From: Bacillus sp. 491mf
GTDB taxonomy: Bacteria; Bacillota; Bacilli; Bacillales; Bacillaceae_G
Length of the DNA stretch: 42,351 nt
Direction: 5' to 3'
Assembly: GCF_900112415.1 (NCBI RefSeq)
Contig: NZ_FOLV01000033.1
Coordinates: forward strand, 1 to 42,351
The notes below the pieces were generated by a model that worked only from the letters and a program-made list of their open reading frames with translations, ran no database searches and had not been told where the DNA came from. Shown here one piece after another: positions 6,752-14,780 of the stretch (positions are counted from its first letter, which is position 1; each line of letters begins with the position of its first letter). The translations under genes were made by a program, and so were the position numbers.

Positions 6752-6765
6752 TGAAAGCGCTTTAT
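6752..6765 (+). promoter_or_regulatory. cre-like site before malic enzyme 2
   Basis: TGAAAGCGCTTTAT resembles a CcpA operator and occupies the same place relative to the repeats as the maeN site. Confidence 0.5.
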
Positions 6766-6796
6766 TATGTGAGTAAGAACATAAGGCGGTGCCTGC

Positions 6797-6847
6797 ATGT
6801 GGATTCAAAATAAAAAGGAGACTCTTTTATTAAAAATGTTTTGGTAA
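6797..6847 (+). pseudogene. Collapsed second maeN: ends joined into a 16-codon frame
   Basis: The sequence around the maeN ribosome site (AACATAAGGNGGTGCCT) recurs, followed by an ATG frame encoding MWIQNKKETLLLKMFW and a stop. The first half matches the MaeN start (MGIQKQ...QET) and the last part matches the MaeN end (ILLKMFS), and the DNA after the stop also matches. A deletion of about 1.3 kb therefore removed nearly the whole second maeN and left an in-frame junction. It may still be translated as a leader peptide. Confidence 0.85.
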
Positions 6848-6893
6848 TGTATGCAGATAAGCTAGCTTGTAAAATTCGGAGGAGGTCATTTCT

Positions 6894-8105
6894 ATGTTAG
6901 AAAGCCAAATTAAGGAACGTTCATTATTACTTCATAAAAAGTTAGTAGGGAAAATTGAAATTACAAGTAAAGTAGAAGTGAATTCAGCAGATGATTTAAG
7001 TTTGACATATACACCAGGCGTAGCGGAGTCTTGCAAGGCAATTGCTGCAGATGAAGAAACAGTTTACGATTATACCGCGCGCGGTAATATGGTTGCTGTT
7101 GTTTCAGACGGAACAGCAGTACTTGGATTAGGGAATATTGGACCAAAAGCAGCTATGCCTGTTATGGAAGGGAAAAGTATTTTATTTAAAAAGTTTGCGA
7201 ATGTCGACGCATTTCCGCTTTGCCTTGGAACGACTGATGTAGATGAAATCGTAACCATCGTTAAAAATTTAGAACCTACATTTGGGGGTATTAATTTAGA
7301 AGATATTGCAGCACCACACTGTTTTGAAATTGAAAAGCGTTTAAAAGAAGAAACGAATATTCCAGTGTTTCATGATGACCAGCATGGAACGGCAATTGTT
7401 GTTTTAGCGGCAGTTATTAATGCGTTAAAAGTAGTAGATAAAGCAATGGATGAAGTAAAGTTTGTCATTAACGGGGCTGGCTCTGCAGGGATTGCGATTG
7501 GTAAATTATTATTAAAAGCAGGCGCACAGCATATAAAATTAGTAAATTTAGAAGGTATCGTGTGCGAGGGAGAGTCATGGATGAACCCTGCACAAATCGA
7601 GATTGCGAAAGAAACGAATCGCGAACATGTACGCGGAACATTAAAAGAAGCGATTCGAGGCGCAGACATTTTTATCGGTGTATCTGCTCCTAACGTATTA
7701 ACAAAAGAACTTGTGAAGACAATGAATGAAAGTCCGATCGTGTTTGCAATGGCAAATCCAGTACCAGAAATATTCCCAGAAGAGGCATTAGAGGCCGGTG
7801 TAGCTGTTGTTGGAACAGGACGTTCTGATTATCCAAACCAAGTGAACAACGTATTAGCATTCCCAGGTATATTCCGCGGTGCATTAGATGTGCGTGCGAC
7901 AGATGTTACGGAGGAAATGAAATTAGCTGCCGCATATGGAATTGCTAATATCATTACAGATGAAGAACGAAATGCAAATTACGTCATTCCAAATCCGCTC
8001 GATAAACGAGTTGTACCAAGTGTAGCAGCTGCAGTCGCAAAAGCAGCAATTGAATCAGGAGTGGCACAAATTACAAAAGTGCCAAACTATTCAATTGAAC
8101 ACTAA
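6894..8105 (+). CDS. Malic enzyme 2 (tandem duplicate)
   Basis: This 403-residue malic enzyme is collinear with malic enzyme 1 with only about 20 changes, and its DNA is very similar. The catalytic and Rossmann motifs (TYTPGVAESC, FHDDQHGTA, GAGSAGIAIG) remain. Notable changes against copy 1 are GLGDIGP to GLGNIGP, NLEDIAAPRC to NLEDIAAPHC, and FAGIN to FGGIN, close to the active site. The ribosome site CGGAGGAGG is strong. It keeps its own promoter elements but has lost its maeN partner. It is probably active; the Arg to His change could alter substrate or cofactor handling. Confidence 0.92.
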   Translation: MLESQIKERSLLLHKKLVGKIEITSKVEVNSADDLSLTYTPGVAESCKAIAADEETVYDYTARGNMVAVVSDGTAVLGLGNIGPKAAMPVMEGKSILFKKFANVDAFPLCLGTTDVDEIVTIVKNLEPTFGGINLEDIAAPHCFEIEKRLKEETNIPVFHDDQHGTAIVVLAAVINALKVVDKAMDEVKFVINGAGSAGIAIGKLLLKAGAQHIKLVNLEGIVCEGESWMNPAQIEIAKETNREHVRGTLKEAIRGADIFIGVSAPNVLTKELVKTMNESPIVFAMANPVPEIFPEEALEAGVAVVGTGRSDYPNQVNNVLAFPGIFRGALDVRATDVTEEMKLAAAYGIANIITDEERNANYVIPNPLDKRVVPSVAAAVAKAAIESGVAQITKVPNYSIEH

Positions 8106-8225
8106 AGTGAAACTTCCTCTTGGGAAAGGCTATTCTTCCCAAGAGGTTAGTAGAACCAATCGGGTTTTTACAGGCAGTTAGCTTCCCGGTTCTTTGCTAG
8201 CCTTTACTGCCCGTTAAAGCGGGAT
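8103..8225 (+). repeat. Dispersed hairpin repeat, family 1, copy B
   Basis: Begins AAGTGAAACTTCCTCTTGGG. The segment CTTGGGAA...TTCCCAAG forms one hairpin, and a CAGGCAGT...ACTGCCCGTT pair encloses an inner GGCTAGC-containing loop. It ends AAAGCGGGATAAAG and runs directly into copy C. Confidence 0.8.
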
Positions 8226-8357
8226 AAAGCGAAACTTCGTCTTGGGAAAGGTTTTTCTTTCCAAGATGTTAGTTGAGCCAATCGGGTTTTTACGGGCAGT
8301 TTACTTCCTAGTTCTTTGCTAGCCTTTACTGCCCGTTAAAGCGGGATAAAATGAAAC
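8226..8357 (+). repeat. Dispersed hairpin repeat, family 1, copy C
   Basis: Tandem neighbour of copy B, starting AAGCGAAACTTCGTCTTGGG and ending GCGGGATAAAATGAAAC. It has the same two-hairpin layout with scattered substitutions, many of which keep base pairing (CTTGGGAAAGG with CCTTTCCAAG style pairing). Confidence 0.8.
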
Positions 8358-8452
8358 TGTGATGAAATAAATATATTGAATTTGGACATACTACGAATCC
8401 AAAAGGTGTGGATTGTGTATGTCTAAGTTGGATACATATCATCCATTTTTTT

Positions 8453-8492
8453 AACTTATCCCCACCTTAAGAGGTGGGGATAAGTTTTATTC
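8453..8492 (+). terminator. Strong terminator before the malK region
   Basis: AACTTATCCCCACCT pairs perfectly over 15 bases with AGGTGGGGATAAGTT across the 4-base loop TAAG, followed by TTATTCTTTC. Confidence 0.9.
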
Positions 8493-8520
8493 TTTCTTTA
8501 TATATCTATTTTCAACATAT

Positions 8521-8635
8521 AAGTCGCTGCTATGCAGCATAAAATTGCTGGCTCCTTTTGTTTTAAACCTTGCGTGTGGTAGGAAAAGATCTGATTGTTT
8601 CTATGCGTGGCCATATTCTCTTGTCTATCTAAAAA
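8521..8635 (-). repeat. Dispersed repeat, family 2, copy 1
   Basis: Read on the minus strand: AGAGAATATGGCCACGCATAG, then CCTACCACACGCAAGGTTTA AAACAAAAGGAGC, then GCATAGCAGCGAC. The blocks match copies at 14781 and at 37517-37947. It is one of six copies in the window. Confidence 0.75.
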
Positions 8636-8805
8636 ACGTTATATATTCCAATAATTCTGTTGAAGACTTCTCTGGATTTTTTTGGAGTTTCAATGAGTGA
8701 AATGTTCCATATAACCGTACTTAAGAAAAAAAGTTGTTTTCATTGTAAAGAATCAGTATTATAGATTTCGCATGCAATATAGAAATTACAGGGGGAACAG
8801 GCGGG
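8636..8805 (+). promoter_or_regulatory. Upstream region of malK
   Basis: AT-rich leader holding the malKR promoter and the ribosome site AGGGGGAACAGGCGGG. I see no TTACAAAA repeats here and cannot fix a -35/-10 pair. Confidence 0.3.
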
Positions 8806-10413
8806 ATGGAGAAAAGTAAGACGTTTTGGGACTTGCAGAAAACGATCGCATTTTTAGTATGTGCTGTAGTTGCATTTGCTTTACTTGTAACTGATATTTT
8901 AATTAGTCATCATGTCGAACGTACGACAGAAGAAAGTCAAATTGAAAAAGCAAAAGTGGTTGCACGTATTACAGCAAATTCACCGCTCGTAATTGATGCT
9001 TTATCGGGAAGAAAAGATGAATCTGAAATTCAGCCGAATGTAAATCGGCTTTTAAAAAATACATATGTTCAATTCATTGTCGTTATGGATATGAATGGGA
9101 TACGAAAATCTCATCCAGATCCAACGAAAATAGGCCAACATTTCGTTGGAGGCGATGAGGAAACGGCCTTGAAAGGAAAAGAGTATGTATCAACAGCAAA
9201 AGGGACATTAGGAAGGTCTATGCGAGTATTTGTACCAATCTTTTCTGAAACGAAAAAACAAATAGGGGTTGTAGCTGTTGGAATTTCAGCTAATAATGTA
9301 GAAGAGATGGTCGAAGAAAGCAGAAATATTATGTATATCGGTGTCAGCGTTGGGATTTTAGTAGGAATTATAGGGGCTATTTTATTGGCTAGACACATTA
9401 AGAAAATTTTATTCGGTCTCGAACCTAGTGAAATTTCAAAGATTTTAGAAGAACGCAATACGATGTTACAGTCTGTCAAAGAAGGAATTATCGCAATTGA
9501 TAAGGATGCGCGGATTACTTTAATTAATAACGAAGCCAGGCGGTTAATTGGGAAAAGCGGGATTAAAGAAGAGTTTATTGGTAAAGACATTAAGAAATAT
9601 ATGCCGAATTCACGGATAAAAGAAGTATTGCAAACCGGAGTAGCGCAGTTCGATGAGGAACAAAGTCTACATGGAATTACAATTGTTACGAACCGGGTTC
9701 CATTATATGTAAAGGGAGAAATTGTTGGGGCGATTGCGACATTTCGTGATAAAACAGAAATAAGAAAATTAGCAGAGCAGTTAACCGGTATTCGACTATA
9801 TGCAGAGGCTTTGCGTGCACAATCTCATGAATTTATGAACAAGATGCATGTTGTTTTGGGATTAACACATATGAAGAATTATGAACAATTAGAAACGTAT
9901 GTTAGCAGTATGGTATCAGAGCATCAATATGAAATTGGAGATGTGATGCGGAAGATAAAAAATCCTGTGTTTGCAGGTTTTTTACTTGGGAAACTTAGCT
10001 ATGCAAGAGAAAAAGGAATCGAATTAACGATCAATGAAGATGCTTATTTACCAGAGCCGGAAGATGAGGATATTATTCATGAACTCATTACAATTGTAGG
10101 GAATTTAATTGATAATGCCTTGGATGCAGTAGCGGATTGTAAAAATAAGCAGGTAAATGTTGAAATTATATATTACAATGGACTAATTGTAAAAGTTACA
10201 GATACAGGTAATGGGATTAAACAAGAAGAAATAGATAAATTATTTGTAAAAGGGTACTCTACAAAAGGAGAAAATCGCGGATATGGCTTATATCTTGTGA
10301 AAGAAAGCGTAGAGCGCATAAAAGGAACTATACATATCGATTCAGTATTAGGAAAGCGAACGACAATCTCAATTGAAACACCATATAAAAGTAGGGATGA
10401 GATAGAACTATGA
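8806..10413 (+). CDS. malK: Sensor histidine kinase MalK (CitA/DcuS family)
   Basis: This 535-residue kinase has a membrane helix at about 13-35, an extracytoplasmic sensor (sCache/PAS-like) domain to about 172 with SHPDPTKIGQ and VPIF, a second helix at about 174-196, a cytoplasmic PAS domain at about 215-325, a dimerisation/phosphoacceptor helix with QSHEFMNKMH (His 341), and an ATPase domain with NLIDNALDAV, TDTGNGI and GYGLYLV. This is the layout of DcuS/CitA kinases that sense C4-dicarboxylates or citrate. Placed beside maeN and malic enzymes, it matches B. subtilis MalK (YufL). Its stop overlaps malR by 4 bp, so both are translated together. Confidence 0.92.
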   Translation: MEKSKTFWDLQKTIAFLVCAVVAFALLVTDILISHHVERTTEESQIEKAKVVARITANSPLVIDALSGRKDESEIQPNVNRLLKNTYVQFIVVMDMNGIRKSHPDPTKIGQHFVGGDEETALKGKEYVSTAKGTLGRSMRVFVPIFSETKKQIGVVAVGISANNVEEMVEESRNIMYIGVSVGILVGIIGAILLARHIKKILFGLEPSEISKILEERNTMLQSVKEGIIAIDKDARITLINNEARRLIGKSGIKEEFIGKDIKKYMPNSRIKEVLQTGVAQFDEEQSLHGITIVTNRVPLYVKGEIVGAIATFRDKTEIRKLAEQLTGIRLYAEALRAQSHEFMNKMHVVLGLTHMKNYEQLETYVSSMVSEHQYEIGDVMRKIKNPVFAGFLLGKLSYAREKGIELTINEDAYLPEPEDEDIIHELITIVGNLIDNALDAVADCKNKQVNVEIIYYNGLIVKVTDTGNGIKQEEIDKLFVKGYSTKGENRGYGLYLVKESVERIKGTIHIDSVLGKRTTISIETPYKSRDEIEL

Positions 10414-11117
10414 TCAAAGTTTTAATTGTAGAAGATGACCCAATGGTAGCGATGTTAAATAAACATTATTTAGAACAAGTTGGCGGGTTTGAACTTGTTC
10501 ATATAGCTAACTCTGTAGATGAAGCGTTACGTGTACTAGAAGAATCCCATATAGATTTTATATTACTTGATATTTTTATGCCTGGTGATACTGGGTTTGA
10601 ATTGTTATTGCATATTCGAAATAAAGAAAAAGAAATTGATGTGATGATGATTTCTGCGGTGCATGATATGGTAAGTATTAAAAAGGCACTGCAATATGGA
10701 GTTGTAGATTATTTAATTAAGCCATTTACATTTGAACGTTTTAAGGAAGCATTATCTGCTTATCGTGAAAAATTTAAATTTATGAAGGCGCAGCCTAATA
10801 TTAATCAATCTGAACTAGATGCATTGATTTTACAAAAAGAAAAAATAGAACCTCTTGCAGGTAAAGAACTGCCAAAAGGACTAACAAAGCAAACATTGCA
10901 GCTAGTTTGGAAACAGATACAATTGCTTCATGGAAAAATATTTACAACAGAAGAAATGGCACAATTGGTTGGGATTTCTAGAGTTTCCATTCGAAAGTAT
11001 GTCATGTTTTTAATTGAAATTGGAGTTTTAGAGAATGAAATGGTGTATCAACAAGTAGGAAGACCGGTAAGTAAACTGCGTTGTATTGATGAAAGCAAAA
11101 TACATTTGTACATATGA
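10410..11117 (+). CDS. malR: Response regulator MalR (CitB/DcuR family)
   Basis: This 235-residue regulator has a receiver domain with acidic pair D9/D10, phosphoacceptor D54 in LLDIFMPGD, S82 and K104 (YLIKPF). After a linker, residues about 170-215 form a helix-turn-helix (TTEEMAQLVGISRVSIRKYV) of the CitB/DcuR class. It should activate malate uptake and malic enzyme genes when phosphorylated by MalK; the TTACAAAA repeats before both malic loci are candidate targets. It overlaps malK by 4 bp (ATGA) and ends at a terminator. Confidence 0.92.
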   Translation: MIKVLIVEDDPMVAMLNKHYLEQVGGFELVHIANSVDEALRVLEESHIDFILLDIFMPGDTGFELLLHIRNKEKEIDVMMISAVHDMVSIKKALQYGVVDYLIKPFTFERFKEALSAYREKFKFMKAQPNINQSELDALILQKEKIEPLAGKELPKGLTKQTLQLVWKQIQLLHGKIFTTEEMAQLVGISRVSIRKYVMFLIEIGVLENEMVYQQVGRPVSKLRCIDESKIHLYI

Positions 11118-11165
11118 AGCTGTTCCCAAATGGCGTTCTAAACGTTTTTTGGGGGCAGTTTTTTT
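11115..11165 (+). terminator. Terminator after malKR
   Basis: CTGTTCCCAAA pairs with TTTGGGGGCAG using G-U pairs, followed by TTTTTTTG. Confidence 0.75.
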
Positions 11166-11518
11166 GTTGGAAATAAGCGTGGATCATAAGTGTTTTTAAA
11201 ATTATGTGAACATTTTAAGATAGATTGTAGAATGATGTCGAATTAATGAGAAAATTGTCACTTTTCATCTTGTAGCCGTGTATTTTTAGTGTTAAACTTG
11301 AACTCACAAAGAGGAAGTAGCAAATTCTTTTTTTAGAAATAGAAGACTGAAAATTCTATTTCTTTTAGGTTTTCTCTGTTTTTTTGTGATTGTTATGTAT
11401 GTGTATAGGCTACTTTTTCTTTGTTTTATCTTATATCAAGCACATAGGCATGGAGGTGATGAAGAAGGGTTATCAATCATATAGTAGGAGTAGTTTTTAA
11501 AAAATTTTAAACAAATAG
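11166..11518. other. Gene-free stretch with one terminator-like hairpin
   Basis: No convincing gene. AGAAATAGAA (11335-11344) pairs perfectly with TTCTATTTCT (11354-11363) and is followed by TTT, a terminator with no gene in front of it, so a short untranslated RNA ending near 11366 is possible. A 13-codon frame at 11459-11500 follows a GGAGG only 2 bases away and is not supported. Confidence 0.35.
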
Positions 11519-11547
11519 TTGACAACTGGCTTTCTTTTTAATAATAA
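11519..11547 (+). promoter_or_regulatory. SigA promoter of katA
   Basis: TTGACA at 11519-11524 and TAATAA at 11542-11547 are separated by 17 bases. A PerR-like box follows at once, which places it over the start of transcription. Confidence 0.65.
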
Positions 11548-11552
11548 TTAAA

Positions 11553-11567
11553 TTATAATTATTTTAA
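11553..11567 (+). promoter_or_regulatory. PerR box at katA
   Basis: TTATAATTATTTTAA matches the PerR consensus TTATAATnATTATAA with one mismatch. PerR represses katA in Bacillus and is released by peroxide oxidation; the position just after the -10 fits a repressor. Confidence 0.7.
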
Positions 11568-11600
11568 ATAAATAATTATTATATAAGAGGAGGCTCCAAA

Positions 11601-13067
11601 ATGAACCAACACAATCGCTTAACAACAAACCAAGGTGCTCCTGTAGGGGATAATCAAAATTCTCGTACAGCAGGTCGTCGCGGGCCAGTATTATTAGAGG
11701 ATTATCATTTAGTAGAAAAATTAGCTCATTTTGATCGTGAACGTATTCCTGAGCGCGTTGTACATGCACGAGGTGCTGGTGCTCATGGTGTTTTCGTAAC
11801 AAAAAATAGTATGAAAGAATATACAAGAGCAGCATTCTTACAGAAAGAAGGAACAGAAACACCTGTATTTGTTCGTTTCTCAACGGTTATTCATGGGCAA
11901 GGTTCTCCAGAAACAGCTCGTGATCCAAGGGGATTTGCGGTGAAGTTTTATACAGAAGAAGGGAACTATGATCTTGTTGGTAACCACTTACCTGTATTTT
12001 TCATTCGTGATGCAATCAAATTCCCAGATATGGTGCATTCTTTAAAACCAGCGCCTAATACAAATATTCAAACACCAGATCGTTATTGGGATTTCATGAC
12101 GCTAACACCAGAATCGACTCATATGTTAACTTGGGTATTTTCTGATTACGGTACACCTGCAAATTATCGCGAAATGGAAGGCTTCGGTGTTCATTCATTT
12201 AAATGGGTAAACGACAATGGCGAGGTTGTATATGTAAAATATCACTGGAAGCCAAAGCAAGGTGTACGTAACTTTAATGTAAAAGAAGCCGAACAAATGC
12301 AAGGAAAAGATTTTAATCATGCAACTCGTGATTTATTTGATGCGATTGAGCGTGGAAATTATCCAAAATGGGATCTTCACGTACAAGTTATGAAACTAGA
12401 TGAAATGGATTCCTTAGAGTTTGATCCACTAGATCCAACAAAAATGTGGTCAGAAGATCGTTTCCCATTAACGGAAGTAGGTACAATGACGTTAAATCGT
12501 AACCCACAAAATTTCTTTGCAGAAGTTGAGCAAGCGGCATTTTCACCAAGCGCAACTGTGCCTGGTATTGAGCCATCTGAGGATAAATTATTACAAGGAC
12601 GTTTATTCTCTTATCCAGACACACAACGTTATCGCTTAGGGGCAAATTACTTACAAATCCCTGTAAACTGTCCGTACGCAGCGGTGCATAATCAACAGCG
12701 TGATGGTTTCATGCAAGTAAATCAACAGTCATCTACAATCAATTACGAACCAAGTCGTCATGCGGAAAATCCAACTGAAGATTCGGTATATCGCGATTCA
12801 ACTATGAAACTTGAAGGTTATGTATCTCGTGAGAAAATTGAGAAGCCAAATGATTTCCAACAAGCGGGTGAGCGTTATCGTTCATTCTCAAAAGAAGAAC
12901 AAGATAATTTAATTGCAAACTTGGTAAATGATTTGAAAGGTGTAAATGAACAAACAAAACTGCTTGCGATTTGTAATTTCTTCCGTGCAGATCGAAAATA
13001 TGGTATGCGTTTAGCAGAAGCGTTAAACGTTGATATTTCAGCGTATGTGGGAGGATCTGTGAGGTAG
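11601..13067 (+). CDS. katA: Catalase KatA
   Basis: This 488-residue haem catalase is the small-subunit clade type and splits hydrogen peroxide into water and oxygen in the cytoplasm. The distal His is H55 in ERVVHARGAGAHG, the partner Asn is N128 in DLVGNHLPVFF, and the proximal haem ligand is Y338 in RLFSYPDTQRYRLG. Length and all catalytic residues are normal. The ribosome site AAGAGGAGG is strong. It is a single gene with its own SigA promoter and PerR box. Vegetative and peroxide-induced expression is expected. Confidence 0.96.
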   Translation: MNQHNRLTTNQGAPVGDNQNSRTAGRRGPVLLEDYHLVEKLAHFDRERIPERVVHARGAGAHGVFVTKNSMKEYTRAAFLQKEGTETPVFVRFSTVIHGQGSPETARDPRGFAVKFYTEEGNYDLVGNHLPVFFIRDAIKFPDMVHSLKPAPNTNIQTPDRYWDFMTLTPESTHMLTWVFSDYGTPANYREMEGFGVHSFKWVNDNGEVVYVKYHWKPKQGVRNFNVKEAEQMQGKDFNHATRDLFDAIERGNYPKWDLHVQVMKLDEMDSLEFDPLDPTKMWSEDRFPLTEVGTMTLNRNPQNFFAEVEQAAFSPSATVPGIEPSEDKLLQGRLFSYPDTQRYRLGANYLQIPVNCPYAAVHNQQRDGFMQVNQQSSTINYEPSRHAENPTEDSVYRDSTMKLEGYVSREKIEKPNDFQQAGERYRSFSKEEQDNLIANLVNDLKGVNEQTKLLAICNFFRADRKYGMRLAEALNVDISAYVGGSVR

Positions 13068-13114
13068 GAGGAATGACCATTCTTTTATATGAAAGTTAAA
13101 AAACAGTATACTTC

Positions 13115-13167
13115 CAGATAGACGAGAGCACCTGGCCGTGCATAGAAACGGCCAGGACCTTTTCTAC
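13115..13167 (+). repeat. Dispersed repeat, family 2, copy 2 (left end only)
   Basis: AGATAGACGAGAGCACCTGG and the next hairpin CCTGGCCGT...ACGGCCAGG correspond to the left third of family 2. The copy stops where the adhesin remnant starts. The hairpin, followed by ACCTTTTCT, probably now terminates katA. Confidence 0.65.
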
Positions 13168-13508
13168 AATCGTACGATGCGAACGGCGTAGCGTACAAGT
13201 ATGAAGTAAAAGAACAACCAGTAGCAGGATACCAATCCGAAGTGAATGGTTATGACATTACGAATACAAAGATTAAAGTCCCAACAAATACAGATACAAA
13301 TACAGATACAGATACAAATACAGATACAAAAACAAACACAGGTACAAACACGAATATTAAGAATCCAGAAGCCTAATAAAAAGGATAATAAGGGCAGGGA
13401 TTACTTCCTGAAACAGGGGGAACATCAGAATGGATGATTTCAGTAGCAGGAGGAATGATGTCGTTTGTTTTAGGTGGAATGTTATTATTCTGTCGAAGAG
13501 TTAAATAA
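13167..13508 (+). pseudogene. Remnant of an LPXTG-anchored Cna-B-type surface protein
   Basis: One frame reads YDANGVAYKYEVKEQPVAGY and then NGYDITNTKI, the end of a Cna-B (collagen-adhesin B) repeat, next a Thr-Asn-Asp linker of TNTD units, then stops at 13374. The same frame resumes as LLPETGGTSEWMISVAGG, a hydrophobic helix and a CRRVK tail: a full sortase signal. Between them the other frame reads PNKKDNKG, so two compensating indels broke the linker. No start or N-terminal domain remains. The protein was once covalently attached to peptidoglycan by sortase A. Confidence 0.85.
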
Positions 13509-13530
13509 TTAGATTATTTTTAATAAAAAA

Positions 13531-13575
13531 CCCGAGTAGTAGACAGGTTAAAAAGTCGCTACTCGGGCTTTTTAT
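13531..13575 (+). terminator. Terminator of the adhesin remnant
   Basis: CCCGAGTAG pairs with CTACTCGGG with further GAC/GTC pairing inside, followed by CTTTTTATT. Confidence 0.85.
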
Positions 13576-13647
13576 TATTTAGAACTTGTCTTTTTAAAAC
13601 AAATAATCCTTTTTGCATATAGTGATAGGGAGAATGGAGGGATAAAA

Positions 13648-14079
13648 ATGACGAGAATTGCCTATACAGAAACTGATGTAGATTTATTAGCTCGTCTCAT
13701 GCGTGCTGAAGCAGAAGGAGAAGGGCAACAAGGGATGATGGCCGTAGGGACAGTTGGTGTGAATCGCGTCATGTGTGATTGTCTAGATTTTAAACAAATT
13801 ACAAATATTTCGCAAATGGTGTATCAGCAGCCAGGCGGCTTTGAAGCAACGACGAAAGGGTATTTTTATCAAAGAGCAAGAGAGAGCGAGAAAGAAATGG
13901 CAAGAAAGTGTTTGAATTATGCTCGTATATGGCCAGGTGTGTATTCTTTGTGGTTTTTCCGGCCAGTTGGTAATTGTCCTCCGACGTGGTGGGATCAACC
14001 TCATGCGGGACAATACAAGAATCATTGTTTTTACGAACCGACTGGAGACGAATGCCCGAAAGTATATAGCGGAAAGTAG
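13648..14079 (+). CDS. cwlJ: Spore cortex-lytic cell wall hydrolase CwlJ
   Basis: This 143-residue protein has the length of CwlJ and lacks a signal peptide, as CwlJ does. It carries the Hydrolase_2 (SleB C-terminal type) domain: RLMRAEAEGEGQQGMMAVGTV with the catalytic-type Glu, VNRV, then the Cys/Trp-rich end WFFRPVGNCPPTWWDQPHAG. CwlJ sits in the inner coat and digests muramic-delta-lactam cortex during germination, triggered by Ca-dipicolinate. The B. cereus group has two cwlJ genes; the lack of a gerQ neighbour suggests this is the second one. The ribosome site is TGGAGGGA. It is a single gene with a terminator; an 80-base gap before that terminator holds no gene. Confidence 0.92.
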   Translation: MTRIAYTETDVDLLARLMRAEAEGEGQQGMMAVGTVGVNRVMCDCLDFKQITNISQMVYQQPGGFEATTKGYFYQRARESEKEMARKCLNYARIWPGVYSLWFFRPVGNCPPTWWDQPHAGQYKNHCFYEPTGDECPKVYSGK

Positions 14080-14163
14080 CGCAGAAGAAATATATCAGCG
14101 CTTTTTACAATTTATCGGCGATTCGACACAAAATAAAGATTGTTCGATGAGAGTCGACGGATG

Positions 14164-14200
14164 AAAAAACCATCTCATTTGCAAAATGAGGTGGTTTTTG
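14164..14200 (+). terminator. Terminator after cwlJ
   Basis: AAAACCATCTCATTT pairs with AAATGAGGTGGTTTT around GCA, then TTGTTATTTT. Confidence 0.85.
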
Positions 14201-14242
14201 TTATTTTCATAGAAAATAATACTGAGAGGAAGCGATTGTTAT

Positions 14243-14683
14243 ATGATGCCTGAGATTGTAGTTAGAGGATTTTTTGAAGAAATACGTTCAGGACGTAATC
14301 TGCATCTAGTAACAGAGTTTATGGCAGAAAAAGTGTTGGCTCATCAAGTTCAAGCTGAAGATGAAGTAACAGTTGAAAGATCTCCTATGGATTATGCGGA
14401 TCATGTACAAGAGATGTTGGATGTTTATGGTACGTTTACTTTAGAAATTCAAGAGTTGTTAGCATCTCAGCAAGATCGTGTATATGTTCGCTGGAAACAA
14501 ACAGGTACTCATATTGGTGAAGTTGATGGATACCAACCAACCAGACTTCCTATCATTGAATTAGCGAGCGCGGTGTATCGTGTAGAAGACGGAAAAATTG
14601 TGGAGTACTGGATTCAAATTGACCGCACTGGTATTACGGCTCAATTAGAACGAAATAAAAAGAAAAAAATTGAAAATCATTAA
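14243..14683 (+). CDS. SnoaL-like (NTF2 fold) ester cyclase family protein
   Basis: This 146-residue protein matches the SnoaL-like polyketide cyclase/ester cyclase family of the NTF2-like fold: an N-terminal helix with FFEEIRSGRN, VYVRWKQTGTH in the central sheet, and YRVEDGKIVEYWIQID near the end, the usual closing motif. Family members bind small hydrophobic molecules, but the ligand here is unknown. GAGAGGAAG stands before the ATG. It is a single gene with a strong terminator. A second SnoaL-like protein, with a lipoprotein signal, lies at 19462-20055 but is only distantly similar. Confidence 0.82.
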   Translation: MMPEIVVRGFFEEIRSGRNLHLVTEFMAEKVLAHQVQAEDEVTVERSPMDYADHVQEMLDVYGTFTLEIQELLASQQDRVYVRWKQTGTHIGEVDGYQPTRLPIIELASAVYRVEDGKIVEYWIQIDRTGITAQLERNKKKKIENH

Positions 14684-14705
14684 AAATATGTATTATATAT
14701 CGTTA

Positions 14706-14760
14706 AAACAAAAAGCATTTCTTTCTATGATGCATATAGAAAGAAATGCTTTTTGTTTTA
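14706..14760. terminator. Terminator after the SnoaL-like gene
   Basis: AAAACAAAAAGCATTTCTTT pairs with AAAGAAATGCTTTTTGTTTT around ATGCA-containing loop; more than 20 base pairs, usable in both directions. Confidence 0.88.
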
Positions 14761-14780
14761 CTTAATAGGACTGTTATATA

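Noticed and set aside
7370-7669. 99-codon minus-strand frame inside malic enzyme 2
   Set aside because: It lies wholly within a well-supported gene and follows its codon pattern in antisense.
8388-8442. Imperfect inverted repeat GACATAC..AATCC / GGATT..GTATGTC
   Set aside because: Resembles the end of a mobile element at first sight, but no transposase or second end is present and pairing is interrupted.
11450-11500. Short frame MEVMKKGYQSYSRSSF before katA
   Set aside because: GGAGG is inside the frame or only 2 bases before the second ATG, too close for translation; no family resemblance.
13246-13437. Open frame with Gln-Ile repeats (IQIQIQ)
   Set aside because: It is the wrong frame of the TNTD linker of the adhesin remnant; Cna-B and LPETG blocks are in another frame.
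13919-14164. Open frame overlapping the end of cwlJ and running to the terminator
   Set aside because: Most of it is a shadow of cwlJ, and the unique part has no start codon with a ribosome site.
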